A DNA stretch of 64,000 nucleotides, from the NCBI GenBank assembly GCA_022708025.1, contig JAKIZM010000005.1, forward strand, positions 1 to 64,000. The letters are read 5' to 3'. Source of the stretch: Bacteroidota bacterium (lineage in GTDB: Bacteria; Bacteroidota; Ignavibacteria; Ignavibacteriales; Ignavibacteriaceae). Under the pieces are notes generated by a model. The model ran no database searches. It was not told where the DNA came from and saw nothing but the letters and a program-made list of their open reading frames with translations. Below, piece after piece: positions 18,618 through 27,221 of the stretch (position 1 is its first letter; each line of letters begins with the position of its first letter). The position numbers were made by a program, and so were the translations under genes.

Positions 18618-19940
18618 ATGGAATTTTTAGATAAATTAGTTTTACCTCAATCAGCTGAACATATCAAACTTTTACATTATATACTTACACTTGTTCTAGC
18701 TCTTTTTGTACCATTTATAAGTGTTGTTTTCGGAGGAACATTTTCTTCTATCTATTTTCTAAAGAGATTTAAAAAAACTGAAAACCCTTTTTATATAAAA
18801 TTTTCAAAAGAGTTAATTGAAAATCTTACTGTTAATCCAGGCGTTGGAATAATACTGGGATTAATACCATTGTTAACTGCAATTTTGATTTTTGTTCAGT
18901 TGCTTCATACATCCTTAATACAGACTGTAAGTTTTCTTATACTATCATTTGTTTTTGTTTTGGCCGCTCTGGTTTTGATTTATATTTACAGATATTCGAT
19001 AACGTCTGTTAAGTTAAATGATTCAGATAATAATAAAAATGAAAACAGTCTGTCAATATCAAATTCACTTTATCTCAAATCAAATTATGGTAAAATTGGT
19101 TTAATATTACTATTTGTAGGGATCTGGTTTTATGTCGCAGCTATAACATCGGCAACAAACTTTTCGTCCTGGAGTTTTACCGGAGTTATAACATCACTAG
19201 CTGCTCCAAAAGTTTTATTGAACTTCTTAATTTTTATTGTATTCGCATTTGCTTTGAGTAATGCAGCTTTTTTATTTATCCATTTATATTGGAAACGAAG
19301 GGAAAAGACAAGCGATTCTGATTATACAAAGTTCATGAAAGATATTTGCTCAAAAGCAGGATTAAGAGCTTCTCTTCCGTTACCGGTTTTAATTGCGATT
19401 AATGTATTTTCATTTTCAGAAACAACTTTATCTGGTTCGATTTTTATTTATTCAGTAGTAAGCATTCTTTTAATATTTCTTTCTTATCATTTATTCTATA
19501 TGATATTAAACAAGAATGAATACAAATTTGGATCATTAATATTTTTTATTTTAATATTCGGCTGGGTTGCTTTAATTATTAAAGATCAAAAAGCAATGAC
19601 AAATGCTACTGAATATCACTCATTAGTATTAAGTACAGATTATGATAAGATGCTTGCTGAACTGAAAGGAGAGGGGACAATTGCTGTATTAAACGGTAAA
19701 GAGATTTATGATGTTAGATGTGCAAGTTGCCATAAGTTTGACCAGAAATTTGTGGGGCCAGCTCATTTTGATGTATTGCCAAAATATGAAGGTAAAGAAG
19801 GTCAGTTAATTGCCTATATTAAAAATCCTGTAAAAGTAGATCCTGCTTATCCCCCTATGCCAAATCCCGGTTTAACTCCACCGGAAGTAGATGCAGTAGT
19901 AAAATATCTATTGGAAGAATATAATAAACATAAAAAATAG
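18618..19940 (+). CDS. Polytopic membrane protein with C-terminal cytochrome c domain
   Basis: This 440-aa protein has about eight membrane helices (residues 1 to about 320) followed by a single cytochrome c domain. CASCH lies near residue 370 and MPNPGLTPPEVDAVVKYLLEEY is the C-terminal helix with a probable Met ligand. The membrane part is not an obvious NrfD, cytochrome b or oxidase subunit. It closes the respiratory cluster, so a role in electron transfer or complex assembly is likely. I do not recognise a characterised family. Confidence 0.75.
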   Translation: MEFLDKLVLPQSAEHIKLLHYILTLVLALFVPFISVVFGGTFSSIYFLKRFKKTENPFYIKFSKELIENLTVNPGVGIILGLIPLLTAILIFVQLLHTSLIQTVSFLILSFVFVLAALVLIYIYRYSITSVKLNDSDNNKNENSLSISNSLYLKSNYGKIGLILLFVGIWFYVAAITSATNFSSWSFTGVITSLAAPKVLLNFLIFIVFAFALSNAAFLFIHLYWKRREKTSDSDYTKFMKDICSKAGLRASLPLPVLIAINVFSFSETTLSGSIFIYSVVSILLIFLSYHLFYMILNKNEYKFGSLIFFILIFGWVALIIKDQKAMTNATEYHSLVLSTDYDKMLAELKGEGTIAVLNGKEIYDVRCASCHKFDQKFVGPAHFDVLPKYEGKEGQLIAYIKNPVKVDPAYPPMPNPGLTPPEVDAVVKYLLEEYNKHKK

Positions 19941-19986
19941 TCGTTATTATTTTTAAACGAGCTGAAATTAATTTTCTTTTTGTTTA

Positions 19987-21501
19987 TTAAAACAAGTCCG
20001 GATCCTCTTCATTTATCTGATCTTCAAAGTTATCAGTATCCTTAATCGTTAACATACTGCTTAACATATCTTTAAATTGAAATCCTGATTGAAGTCCGAA
20101 TTTACTTAGCATAGAATACTCAGATAATCCGTGAAGAATAAACTCCATAAAAAGCAGTGAAAGTGTTTCATCTGCATCTGCCTGATATTTGTTTATTACT
20201 GATTTAAGTCCGGGAATTTTTAGTAAAGTTGATTTGTATTCTTCATTAGTTGCATTAAGAAGAATATCTATGTGATTATTTTTTGAAAACCAGTTAATAA
20301 TTTCAGAGTATGGATTTTTTCCTTGTTTTTTCTTTAACAATTCAGGATTTGGAAAATACTTTTCAAAAATCGTTTTAATTGCTTTATTAATCAGGATATT
20401 AGCAACTTTAACAGGTCCTTCTTGTTCACCCTCGTAAACGAGCTCTACTTTTCCTGTTATGGTTGGTATCACTCCGGCTAAATCTGAGATTCTTGCATAA
20501 ACTGTTTTTTCTGAATTGATGATTCGTCTTCGTTCAGCATAACTGATTAAATTTTCGTACGCAGAAATTGTTAATCTTGCTGAGACACCACTTTTCTCAT
20601 CCACATATTCACTTTTTCTTGCTTCAACAGCTATTTGTTCAATTAGTTCTTTTAATAAAGGGTAAACAATAACGTGATCGCTTTGTTCATCTGCTAAATT
20701 TGCTTCCTGTTCAGTAATATTTTGTGATATAGAAATTGATTTGGGATAATGAGTAATTATTTGGCTATCAATTCTGTCTTTCAATGGTGTAACAATAGCT
20801 CCTCGGTTTGTATAATCTTCGGGATTTGCAGTAAATATAAATTCAATATCAAGCGGAAGCCGTAATTTAAATCCACGGATTTGTATATCATTTTCCTGAA
20901 GAATATTGAATAGTGAAACTTGTATTCTTGCCTGAAGATCTGGCAATTCATTAATTACAAATATTGAGCGATGTGACCTTGGGATTAATCCAAAATGTAT
21001 AACTCTTTCATCTGAATAAGGTAATTTTAAGTTTGCTGCTTTAATCGGATCAACATCACCAATAAGATCAGATACAGTAACATCAGGTGTAGCAAGTTTT
21101 TCAGTATATCTGAAAGATCTGTGGAGCCAGGTAATCGGAAGATCATCGCCCATTTCTTTAACTTTCAATTTGGACTGATAAGTTATTGGATTTAACGGAT
21201 CTTCATTCAAATCGCTTCCTTCAATAATAGGAATATATTCATCAAGAATATTAACTAATAATCTTGCAATTCTTGTTTTTGCCTGTCCTCTTAATCCAAG
21301 TAAAAGAATATTATGTCTTGATAAGATCGCAGTTTGTAATTCGGGCAGAACAGTTTCATCATAACCAAAAATTCCTTCGAAAGGATTTGAATTATTTTGA
21401 AGTGATGCAATCATATTTTTGCGCATCTCATCTTTTATTGAAACAGGTTTATAACCGCTTCTTTTTAATTCACCTAAATTTTTAATATTGTTAACATTCA
21501 T
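19987..21501 (-). CDS. MoxR/magnesium-chelatase-I-type AAA+ ATPase
   Basis: This 504-aa AAA+ protein has a Walker A loop at residues 69-76 (GLRGQAKT) and a Walker-B-like FVINELPDL with the acidic pair replaced by NE. It also has sensor-like FIFTANPEDYTNRG, as in the BchI/MoxR group. It ends with an acidic tail (DTDNFEDQINEEDPDLF). The C-terminal 150 residues have no domain I can name. It is 4 nt downstream of a VWA protein gene, an arrangement seen in MoxR-VWA chaperone systems that mature or remodel protein complexes. Bacteriochlorophyll synthesis is not suggested by any neighbour. Confidence 0.85.
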   Translation of the reverse strand: MNVNNIKNLGELKRSGYKPVSIKDEMRKNMIASLQNNSNPFEGIFGYDETVLPELQTAILSRHNILLLGLRGQAKTRIARLLVNILDEYIPIIEGSDLNEDPLNPITYQSKLKVKEMGDDLPITWLHRSFRYTEKLATPDVTVSDLIGDVDPIKAANLKLPYSDERVIHFGLIPRSHRSIFVINELPDLQARIQVSLFNILQENDIQIRGFKLRLPLDIEFIFTANPEDYTNRGAIVTPLKDRIDSQIITHYPKSISISQNITEQEANLADEQSDHVIVYPLLKELIEQIAVEARKSEYVDEKSGVSARLTISAYENLISYAERRRIINSEKTVYARISDLAGVIPTITGKVELVYEGEQEGPVKVANILINKAIKTIFEKYFPNPELLKKKQGKNPYSEIINWFSKNNHIDILLNATNEEYKSTLLKIPGLKSVINKYQADADETLSLLFMEFILHGLSEYSMLSKFGLQSGFQFKDMLSSMLTIKDTDNFEDQINEEDPDLF

Positions 21502-21505
21502 ACAA

Positions 21506-22606
21506 TCACCTTACTCTCTTTTTTCTGTTTCTTATGTAATCTTCAAAAATAAAATCACCTAATCCGGATAGACTGCTGTAAAAGGCTCTTCCATTATTTG
21601 TTTTAGTAAATTCCCTTACGAACTGCTGCAAATAAGGATCGCGGGCAATCATAAAAGTTGTAATGGTAATTCCTGCTCTTCTGAATTTTGCAGCCTGATC
21701 TAAAGTTCTGTTTAATATTTTTCTATCCAGACCAAAACTGTTTTTATAATATCTTATTCCTTCTTTCAAGCAAGTTGGTTTACCGTCTGTTATCATAAAT
21801 ATTTGTTTGTTGTTGGTCTTTCTTCGTCTTAAAATATCTCCTGCTAATTCAAGTCCGGCAACAGTATTTGTATGATAAGGTCCGACTTCAAGATAAGGAA
21901 GATCTCTGATTGAAATTTCCCAGGCATCATTTCCGAATACAATTATATCAAGAGTATCTTTTGGATATTTTGTAGTGATTAATTCGGAAAGAGCCATTGC
22001 AACTTTTTTAGCTGGTGTGATCCGGTCTTCTCCGTATAAAATCATTGAGTGAGAAATATCTATCATCAGAACGGTTGAAGTTAAAGTTTTATAATCTCTT
22101 TCTTCAACTTCCAGATCATCTTCTGTTAAACTGAATTCTTCAATACCATGATTTATCTGTGCTTTTCTGATAGAATCAGTTATATCAATTTGGTCAGGCA
22201 GATCTCCGAACATATATTGTCTTTTTTCAGATGTTTGTTCATCGCCCTGACCGGCTAGAAAAGTTTTATGATTGCCTGTTAAATTCCTTTTCAGTTTACC
22301 GAATATCTCTTCAAGAGATCGCTTTCTTATAGTTCTTTCTGATTTATTTGTTGGAATAAATTTTAATGATTCATCATCCTGTTTAATATAATTTTGATTT
22401 TTCAGATCCTCAATAAAATCAGCCATGCCATAGTTATTGTCGGTAATTTTATATTTTCTATCAATCTCATTCATCCAATTTAATGCTTCCTCTACATCAC
22501 CTGAAGAAATAGTGAGAAGCTGAAGAAAAATATTTAAAAGATTTTCAAAAGTTGATTTCGCTTTAATTTTTGAAGGATCAAATTTTGTAAATCTGTAACC
22601 ATTCAT
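21506..22606 (-). CDS. VWA domain protein, partner of the AAA+ ATPase
   Basis: This 366-aa protein has a helical N-terminal half and a von Willebrand A domain in the C-terminal half. The metal-binding MIDAS site is visible: DISHS (DxSxS), a later Thr in GPYHTNTV, and TDGKPT. It lacks a signal peptide, so it is cytoplasmic. In the BchD/MoxR-associated families such VWA proteins act as substrate adaptors for the AAA+ ring. Start ATG at 22606; the ATPase gene follows after 4 nt. Confidence 0.87.
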   Translation of the reverse strand: MNGYRFTKFDPSKIKAKSTFENLLNIFLQLLTISSGDVEEALNWMNEIDRKYKITDNNYGMADFIEDLKNQNYIKQDDESLKFIPTNKSERTIRKRSLEEIFGKLKRNLTGNHKTFLAGQGDEQTSEKRQYMFGDLPDQIDITDSIRKAQINHGIEEFSLTEDDLEVEERDYKTLTSTVLMIDISHSMILYGEDRITPAKKVAMALSELITTKYPKDTLDIIVFGNDAWEISIRDLPYLEVGPYHTNTVAGLELAGDILRRRKTNNKQIFMITDGKPTCLKEGIRYYKNSFGLDRKILNRTLDQAAKFRRAGITITTFMIARDPYLQQFVREFTKTNNGRAFYSSLSGLGDFIFEDYIRNRKKRVR

Positions 22607-22695
22607 AACTATACCTAATCAAAAACAATTAAATAGTTGAGTAATCTTAATTATTAAGTTCTAAATAATAATTTTTTATTAAATAGGAAAGGGAA

Positions 22696-24147
22696 TTATT
22701 TCTTGCTTAATTTTTTTATCAGATCGTTAATTCTTTGATCAGAATTATTTATCTGCAAAGCATTTCTATAATATCGAAGTGCCATACCTTCATTTTTATC
22801 ACTCAGATAAGCATCGCCCAAAGCACTTATAACTTTAAATGATTTGGGAAATACTTTAATAATTTCTTTAAGATAAATAATCGCATCAGGCGCTTTATTT
22901 AATTCCAATAAATTTTTAGAAAAAACAGTGGTTCCATCTTCATCGAAATTAAAAAGTTCTTTTTGATATTTATAAATATAAGTGAGTTTTGAAATTGTGG
23001 AGTCAATACCGTTTGTTTTGTAAGTTTTCATTAACTCCTGTGATATTGTTTGAGTAATTACCGGTTGAACACCTGTTGAATATAGAGCTAAAATATCTTT
23101 AGCGGGTTCTCCTAAATTAATATCTCTGATATTTGTTAAATAAACTGCTGCATTTTTTCCATTTGAAGATATCATTAACATACCGCTGAATCCTGTGCCT
23201 GCACCTGCATGACCAAAATATTTTAATGAATCATTCTCAAACTCCAGTGAAAATCCTAATCCGTAATCAACATAGCTACCGTTTTTAAGACGAGTTCTTT
23301 TTGTCATTATTTTTAATGTAGTTTCATCAACTAATTTATTATCAAGCAGGGCTTTTGCAAATAGTAACAGATCTTTTGAATTGGATAAAAACCCTCCGCC
23401 GGCAACTTTGATACTTAAATCAGCTAAAGCAGCATTTATAAAATTATACTCAACATTTTTCTCATATCCCCGAACTCTGAACGGAATAATTTCCCGCTGT
23501 TTATCAGCTCTGGTTGTTAACATTCCTGCAGGTTTAAGAATATTTTCATAAATATAATTTTCAAACGGCTTTTTAGTTACTTCTTCAATAATCGCAGCAA
23601 GTATGTTATAACCTAATGATGTGTACAAATATTTGGTTCCCGGTTCAGACATCAAGGAATCATATTCAAAAACTTTTAAAGCTTCTTTTGTAGATTGATA
23701 AAATTTTTTACTGTCAAATTCTCCTTCTTTATAATTCCTGATTCCTGCTGTATGACTTAACAATTGTCTGATAGTGAACTTATATTTCTTTTCGGGAAAG
23801 TAAGGGATATATTTTCTTATATCTATATCAAGATTTATAATTCCTTTTTCCCATAATTGCATTATTGCTACTGCAGTCATTGGCTTTGTTATAGAAGCTA
23901 TCCTGAATAATGATTTTTCAGAAACTGCAACATTATTTTCGATATCAGAATATCCGATACTGTTAAACCATTTAATTTCTTTATTAACTAACAGTCCTGC
24001 CGTTACAGAGGGGATTTGTTTAATTTTGATATAGTTTGAAATGTATTCATCTAAAATTTTGTTTATTGTTTGCTGAGCATTTGCCTGATATGAAACAAAA
24101 ACAAAAAATATTAACAAAAATGTTTTAATCTTCTTTATGTCTAACAT
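22696..24147 (-). CDS. Serine hydrolase (class C beta-lactamase-like) with C-terminal TPR
   Basis: This 483-aa secreted protein has a signal peptide (LLIFFVFVSYQANAQ). The beta-lactamase-family domain has the SxxK motif as SITK at 85-88, YTS near residue 175 in the place of the common YSN, and HAG (FGHAGAG) near 312. The last 110 residues contain TPR-like helices (ALGDAYLSDKNEGMALRYYRNAL). Such proteins are usually esterases or peptidases acting on D-amino acid or ester bonds in the periplasm; the substrate cannot be told. It stands alone on the minus strand after the clpP terminator. Confidence 0.88.
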   Translation of the reverse strand: MLDIKKIKTFLLIFFVFVSYQANAQQTINKILDEYISNYIKIKQIPSVTAGLLVNKEIKWFNSIGYSDIENNVAVSEKSLFRIASITKPMTAVAIMQLWEKGIINLDIDIRKYIPYFPEKKYKFTIRQLLSHTAGIRNYKEGEFDSKKFYQSTKEALKVFEYDSLMSEPGTKYLYTSLGYNILAAIIEEVTKKPFENYIYENILKPAGMLTTRADKQREIIPFRVRGYEKNVEYNFINAALADLSIKVAGGGFLSNSKDLLLFAKALLDNKLVDETTLKIMTKRTRLKNGSYVDYGLGFSLEFENDSLKYFGHAGAGTGFSGMLMISSNGKNAAVYLTNIRDINLGEPAKDILALYSTGVQPVITQTISQELMKTYKTNGIDSTISKLTYIYKYQKELFNFDEDGTTVFSKNLLELNKAPDAIIYLKEIIKVFPKSFKVISALGDAYLSDKNEGMALRYYRNALQINNSDQRINDLIKKLSKK

Positions 24148-24163
24148 CGTTCAATAATATTTA

Positions 24164-24192
24164 ATAAAAAAAAAGCTGTCAAAGGACAGCTT
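24164..24192 (-). terminator. Intrinsic terminator of tig-clpP
   Basis: On the minus strand an AAGCTGTC/GACAGCTT stem with a 4-nt loop (24173-24192) is followed by a run of T residues (24164-24172). It lies 8 nt beyond the clpP stop. This is a textbook factor-independent terminator. Confidence 0.9.
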
Positions 24193-24199
24193 ATAAATC

Positions 24200-24820
24200 C
24201 TATTTAACAATTACCCTTTTTTCAATTATGTTATCAATCAGGTTATATTGTTTTGCCTCTTCCGAAGTAAGAAAATAATCTCTGTCGCAATCTTTTGTAA
24301 TCTGTTCAATTGATTTGGAAGTATGTTCAGCTAATATTTTATACAAAGTATCACGGGTTTTAATCATTTCTTTTGTTTGAATTTCAACATCAGTAACCTG
24401 ACCGCCAATTCCCTGAGTCCAGGGTTGATGAATCATAATCTTTGAATGCGGGAGTGAAGACCTTTTACCGGCAGCGCCGCCAGCTAAAAGTATCGCACCC
24501 ATGCTTGCTGCCATACCAACACAGATTGTTGCAACATCAGGTTTTATATATTTCATTGTATCGTAAATTGCTAATCCGGCTGAAACACTTCCGCCGGGTG
24601 AATTAATATACATCTGGATATCTTTTTCACTGTCTTCAGCTTCAAGAAAAATTAATTGTGCAATTGTTAAACTTGCAACGTGATCATCTATTGCTGTTCC
24701 TAAAAAAACAATTCTTTCTCTGAGCAAACGGGAATAGATATCCATTCCTCTTTCACCGCGTCCGGTCTGCTCAATTACATAAGGTACCAACTGGTTATAA
24801 ATTTCAATATTATTTTTCAT
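24200..24820 (-). CDS. clpP: ATP-dependent Clp protease proteolytic subunit
   Basis: This 206-aa ClpP has the complete catalytic triad: Ser 106 in GMAASMGA, His 131 in MIHQP, and Asp 181 in DRDYFL. The spacing is that of the E. coli enzyme apart from one extra residue. [19 protein letters not shown] is the oligomerisation and substrate-channel region. It forms the proteolytic barrel driven by ClpX/ClpA-type unfoldases, neither of which is in the window. It overlaps the end of tig by 11 nt, the common tig-clpP order. Confidence 0.97.
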   Translation of the reverse strand: MKNNIEIYNQLVPYVIEQTGRGERGMDIYSRLLRERIVFLGTAIDDHVASLTIAQLIFLEAEDSEKDIQMYINSPGGSVSAGLAIYDTMKYIKPDVATICVGMAASMGAILLAGGAAGKRSSLPHSKIMIHQPWTQGIGGQVTDVEIQTKEMIKTRDTLYKILAEHTSKSIEQITKDCDRDYFLTSEEAKQYNLIDNIIEKRVIVK

Positions 24821-26126
24821 CTTTTACCTCTTGTTTTGATTTCAATTTATCAGCATCAACTTTTACAATAGTATTATTTGATTTAAGAAAATCGAATAAC
24901 TTTTTATCAAGGATACGTTCACCCTGATTTGATGATTTGTAATAGTTAATAAGTTTATCAACCGGTAAACCGGTTTTTACTGATTCAGACTCAGCTAATT
25001 CATTTAAGTCCTGATCAGTTAATAATATATTTTCTGCTTTTTGTATTTCGTTTTTTATTAAATACCATTTTACTTCATTTTCAGCCGATTTTTCTAATCT
25101 GTTCCTTGCCTCTTCTTTATTAAACGGATATTTAGATTTTTTTGCCTGTTCTTCTTCATTCTTAACATATTCATTAAGGATATTATTAACTAAAGAGCGA
25201 GGCGGAACGAAATCGTTTTTCTTAAGAATTTCGCTGATCAGTTTAATTCTGATCATCTCTTCAGTCTGGTTATCGTAATATGATTGAATATCTTTTTTTA
25301 TTTCTTCACGCAGATCAGCTTCAGTTGAAACTTTATCACGGGTTACTTTTTTAATCAGTTCTTCGTTTAACTCCGGATAAATTATTTTCTTTAATCCCAG
25401 AATCTTAACATCATAATTATATTCTTCTTTATGAACTTCTTCAGTGCCATCATCGTGTTTATGAGTATGTTCATCTTTAAAGACAAAATTAAATGATTCT
25501 CCGACTTTTTTATTTCTGGAGTTTTTAACTATTTCTTTGGAAATGCCATCAGCGGTTAAGTCTATCTGCATCTTCTCAGGAATGGTATCCGGAATTTTTT
25601 CACCATTTTTTTCAACCAGCAGAACCTCAGCATCAATTACAAATTTTTCATCAATAATTTCTTCAGCATCTTCTAATTCTTTATTTGCTTTTAAGATATA
25701 GTCTATCTCTTTCTGAATTTCATTTTCATTTACAATCAAATCAGGAATCTCGAATGTTAAATTTTTATAGTCCTTTACATTCAGCGTTGGAATAGTTTCA
25801 AATTTAACTTTGAATGAGAGATCTTTTTCAGGTTCAAATTTAAGATCAGTCATTTCAGGCTGACCAATAGGCTTTAATTGCTTTTCATCAGCAATTTTCC
25901 AAAAAAATGAATTGGCAACTTTTTCGGAAGCTTCATATTCAAAAGCATCACCGTACATTTTTTTAAGCATAGAAAGCGGTGCTTTGCCTTTTCTGAATCC
26001 AGGTATCTGAATTTTTTTAGCTTGTTTTTTTACTTCTTCTTCGATTTCTTTTTTGATTTCATCGTACTGAAGTTTTATTTCAACCTCTTTTTCTGAAGAG
26101 CTTAAATCGACAACATTAAATTCCAT
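24810..26126 (-). CDS. tig: Trigger factor
   Basis: This 438-aa ribosome-associated chaperone has the N-terminal ribosome-binding domain with [17 protein letters not shown] (the GFRxGxxP signature near residue 43). A central PPIase-like region and a long helical C-terminal arm rich in Lys and Glu follow. A His-rich loop ([10 protein letters not shown]) interrupts the middle domain. It folds nascent chains at the ribosome exit. It is co-directional with tRNA-Leu upstream and clpP downstream. Confidence 0.95.
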   Translation of the reverse strand: MEFNVVDLSSSEKEVEIKLQYDEIKKEIEEEVKKQAKKIQIPGFRKGKAPLSMLKKMYGDAFEYEASEKVANSFFWKIADEKQLKPIGQPEMTDLKFEPEKDLSFKVKFETIPTLNVKDYKNLTFEIPDLIVNENEIQKEIDYILKANKELEDAEEIIDEKFVIDAEVLLVEKNGEKIPDTIPEKMQIDLTADGISKEIVKNSRNKKVGESFNFVFKDEHTHKHDDGTEEVHKEEYNYDVKILGLKKIIYPELNEELIKKVTRDKVSTEADLREEIKKDIQSYYDNQTEEMIRIKLISEILKKNDFVPPRSLVNNILNEYVKNEEEQAKKSKYPFNKEEARNRLEKSAENEVKWYLIKNEIQKAENILLTDQDLNELAESESVKTGLPVDKLINYYKSSNQGERILDKKLFDFLKSNNTIVKVDADKLKSKQEVKDEK

Positions 26127-26171
26127 AAAAACAGTAACCTCAAAAAAATAATAAATGAATTGATGTGAAAG

Positions 26172-26254
26172 TGCGAGAACGGGGACTCGAACCCCGACAC
26201 CTCTCGGTACTAGATCCTAAGTCTAGCGCGTCTGCCAAATTCCGCCATTCTCGC
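26172..26254 (-). tRNA. tRNA-Leu (anticodon UAG)
   Basis: Read on the minus strand, the acceptor stem GCGAGAA pairs with TTCTCGC. The anticodon arm is CTAGA-CTTAGGA-TCTAG with anticodon TAG, and the long variable arm is that of a class II tRNA. The T-arm CGGGGTTCGAGTCCCCG is perfect. The discriminator is A (26172) and CCA is not encoded, which fits the CCA-adding-type enzyme gene at 31.4 kb. Confidence 0.96.
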
Positions 26255-26335
26255 GATTTTTGATTTCGGGTTAAATTTTTAACAAAATGACCACAAATCT
26301 CAATTATTATTCGTTTTTTATTGAAAAAACGCTTG

Positions 26336-26367
26336 CAAATATACTCTTACCATTTTTGCCAAACAAA
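26336..26367 (-). promoter_or_regulatory. Bacteroidota-type promoter for tRNA-Leu/tig/clpP
   Basis: On the minus strand TTTG (26364-26367) is followed after exactly 20 nt by TATATTTG (26336-26343). This is a perfect match to the Bacteroidota -33/-7 consensus. It lies about 80 nt before the tRNA-Leu 5' end. No other promoter was seen between the tRNA and tig. Confidence 0.75.
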
Positions 26368-26492
26368 TTAACTTAAAGTCGCTTATGCAATCTCTAAGCA
26401 TTTTTTACGGGACATTCAGCAGATAAGACTAATATTTCTTATTTTTATAATCTAAATGATATTTAATTACTATCTACGTGTGAGGTATCTCA

Positions 26493-27221
26493 ATGGGGTA
26501 TAGGTATGTGAAATTTACCTCTGCCGGAGCTGAGAAAAAAATTAATGAAGATTCTATAGAAGTTATAGAGATGCAGGATGGTTTACTGTGTTTACTATGC
26601 GATGGTCTGGGTGGTGAACATGGCGGAGATCTTGCAGCAAAAATCGCACTAAAATCAGCAATGTATTTTTTTTCGGCGGGTGATTCCTCCGATTACATTG
26701 AGAGAATTAGGTACACAATTGAAGAGACTAATACTTTTTTATACAACCGCTCTCTCAATACCGGATTTGAAAAAAACATGGCTACAACAATTGAGCTTAT
26801 GTTCTTTACTGAAAATTTTATTTACTGGGCTCATATCGGAGATTCAAGAATATATCACCTGAAGTCTCAGAGATTACATCTGCTGACCAAAGATCATTCA
26901 TTGGTGCAAAAACTTTTAGATGAAGGATTTATTTCCGGTAGTCAGGCTAAAAATCATCCTCAACGAAATGTAATCCTTAATGCACTTGGTGAACATCAGC
27001 ATACACAGCCTGATATAAGCAAAATAAAAATCAATGATTTTGAGATTAATAAATTCTTTTTATGTTCGGATGGGGTTTCGAATCTGATTAGTAATAAAGA
27101 ATTAGAAGAGATATTAAACTATGTAGATCTGGAACAGATGAAAACAGAGTTAATAAAATTAATTAAACAGCGAGGTGCACCTGATGATTATTCTTTCATT
27201 ATTTTAGAAAAAATCCGATGA
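26493..27221 (+). CDS. PP2C-type Ser/Thr protein phosphatase
   Basis: This 242-aa protein is a bacterial PP2C (PPM) phosphatase. The metal-binding residues are visible: KKINEDSIE (first Asp-type motif), LLCDGLGGEHGGDLAA, WAHIGDSRIYHL, LFLCSDGVSNLI-type segment, and GAPDDYSFIIL. It would dephosphorylate Ser/Thr proteins in the cytoplasm, most likely including the kinase encoded next. The two genes overlap by 4 nt (ATGA), a common kinase-phosphatase pairing. Confidence 0.94.
   Translation: MGYRYVKFTSAGAEKKINEDSIEVIEMQDGLLCLLCDGLGGEHGGDLAAKIALKSAMYFFSAGDSSDYIERIRYTIEETNTFLYNRSLNTGFEKNMATTIELMFFTENFIYWAHIGDSRIYHLKSQRLHLLTKDHSLVQKLLDEGFISGSQAKNHPQRNVILNALGEHQHTQPDISKIKINDFEINKFFLCSDGVSNLISNKELEEILNYVDLEQMKTELIKLIKQRGAPDDYSFIILEKIR

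Noticed and set aside
19987-22606. Reading the AAA+/VWA pair as magnesium chelatase for chlorophyll synthesis
   Set aside because: No other pigment genes are present, and the AAA+ Walker B is altered. A MoxR-type chaperone pair is more likely.
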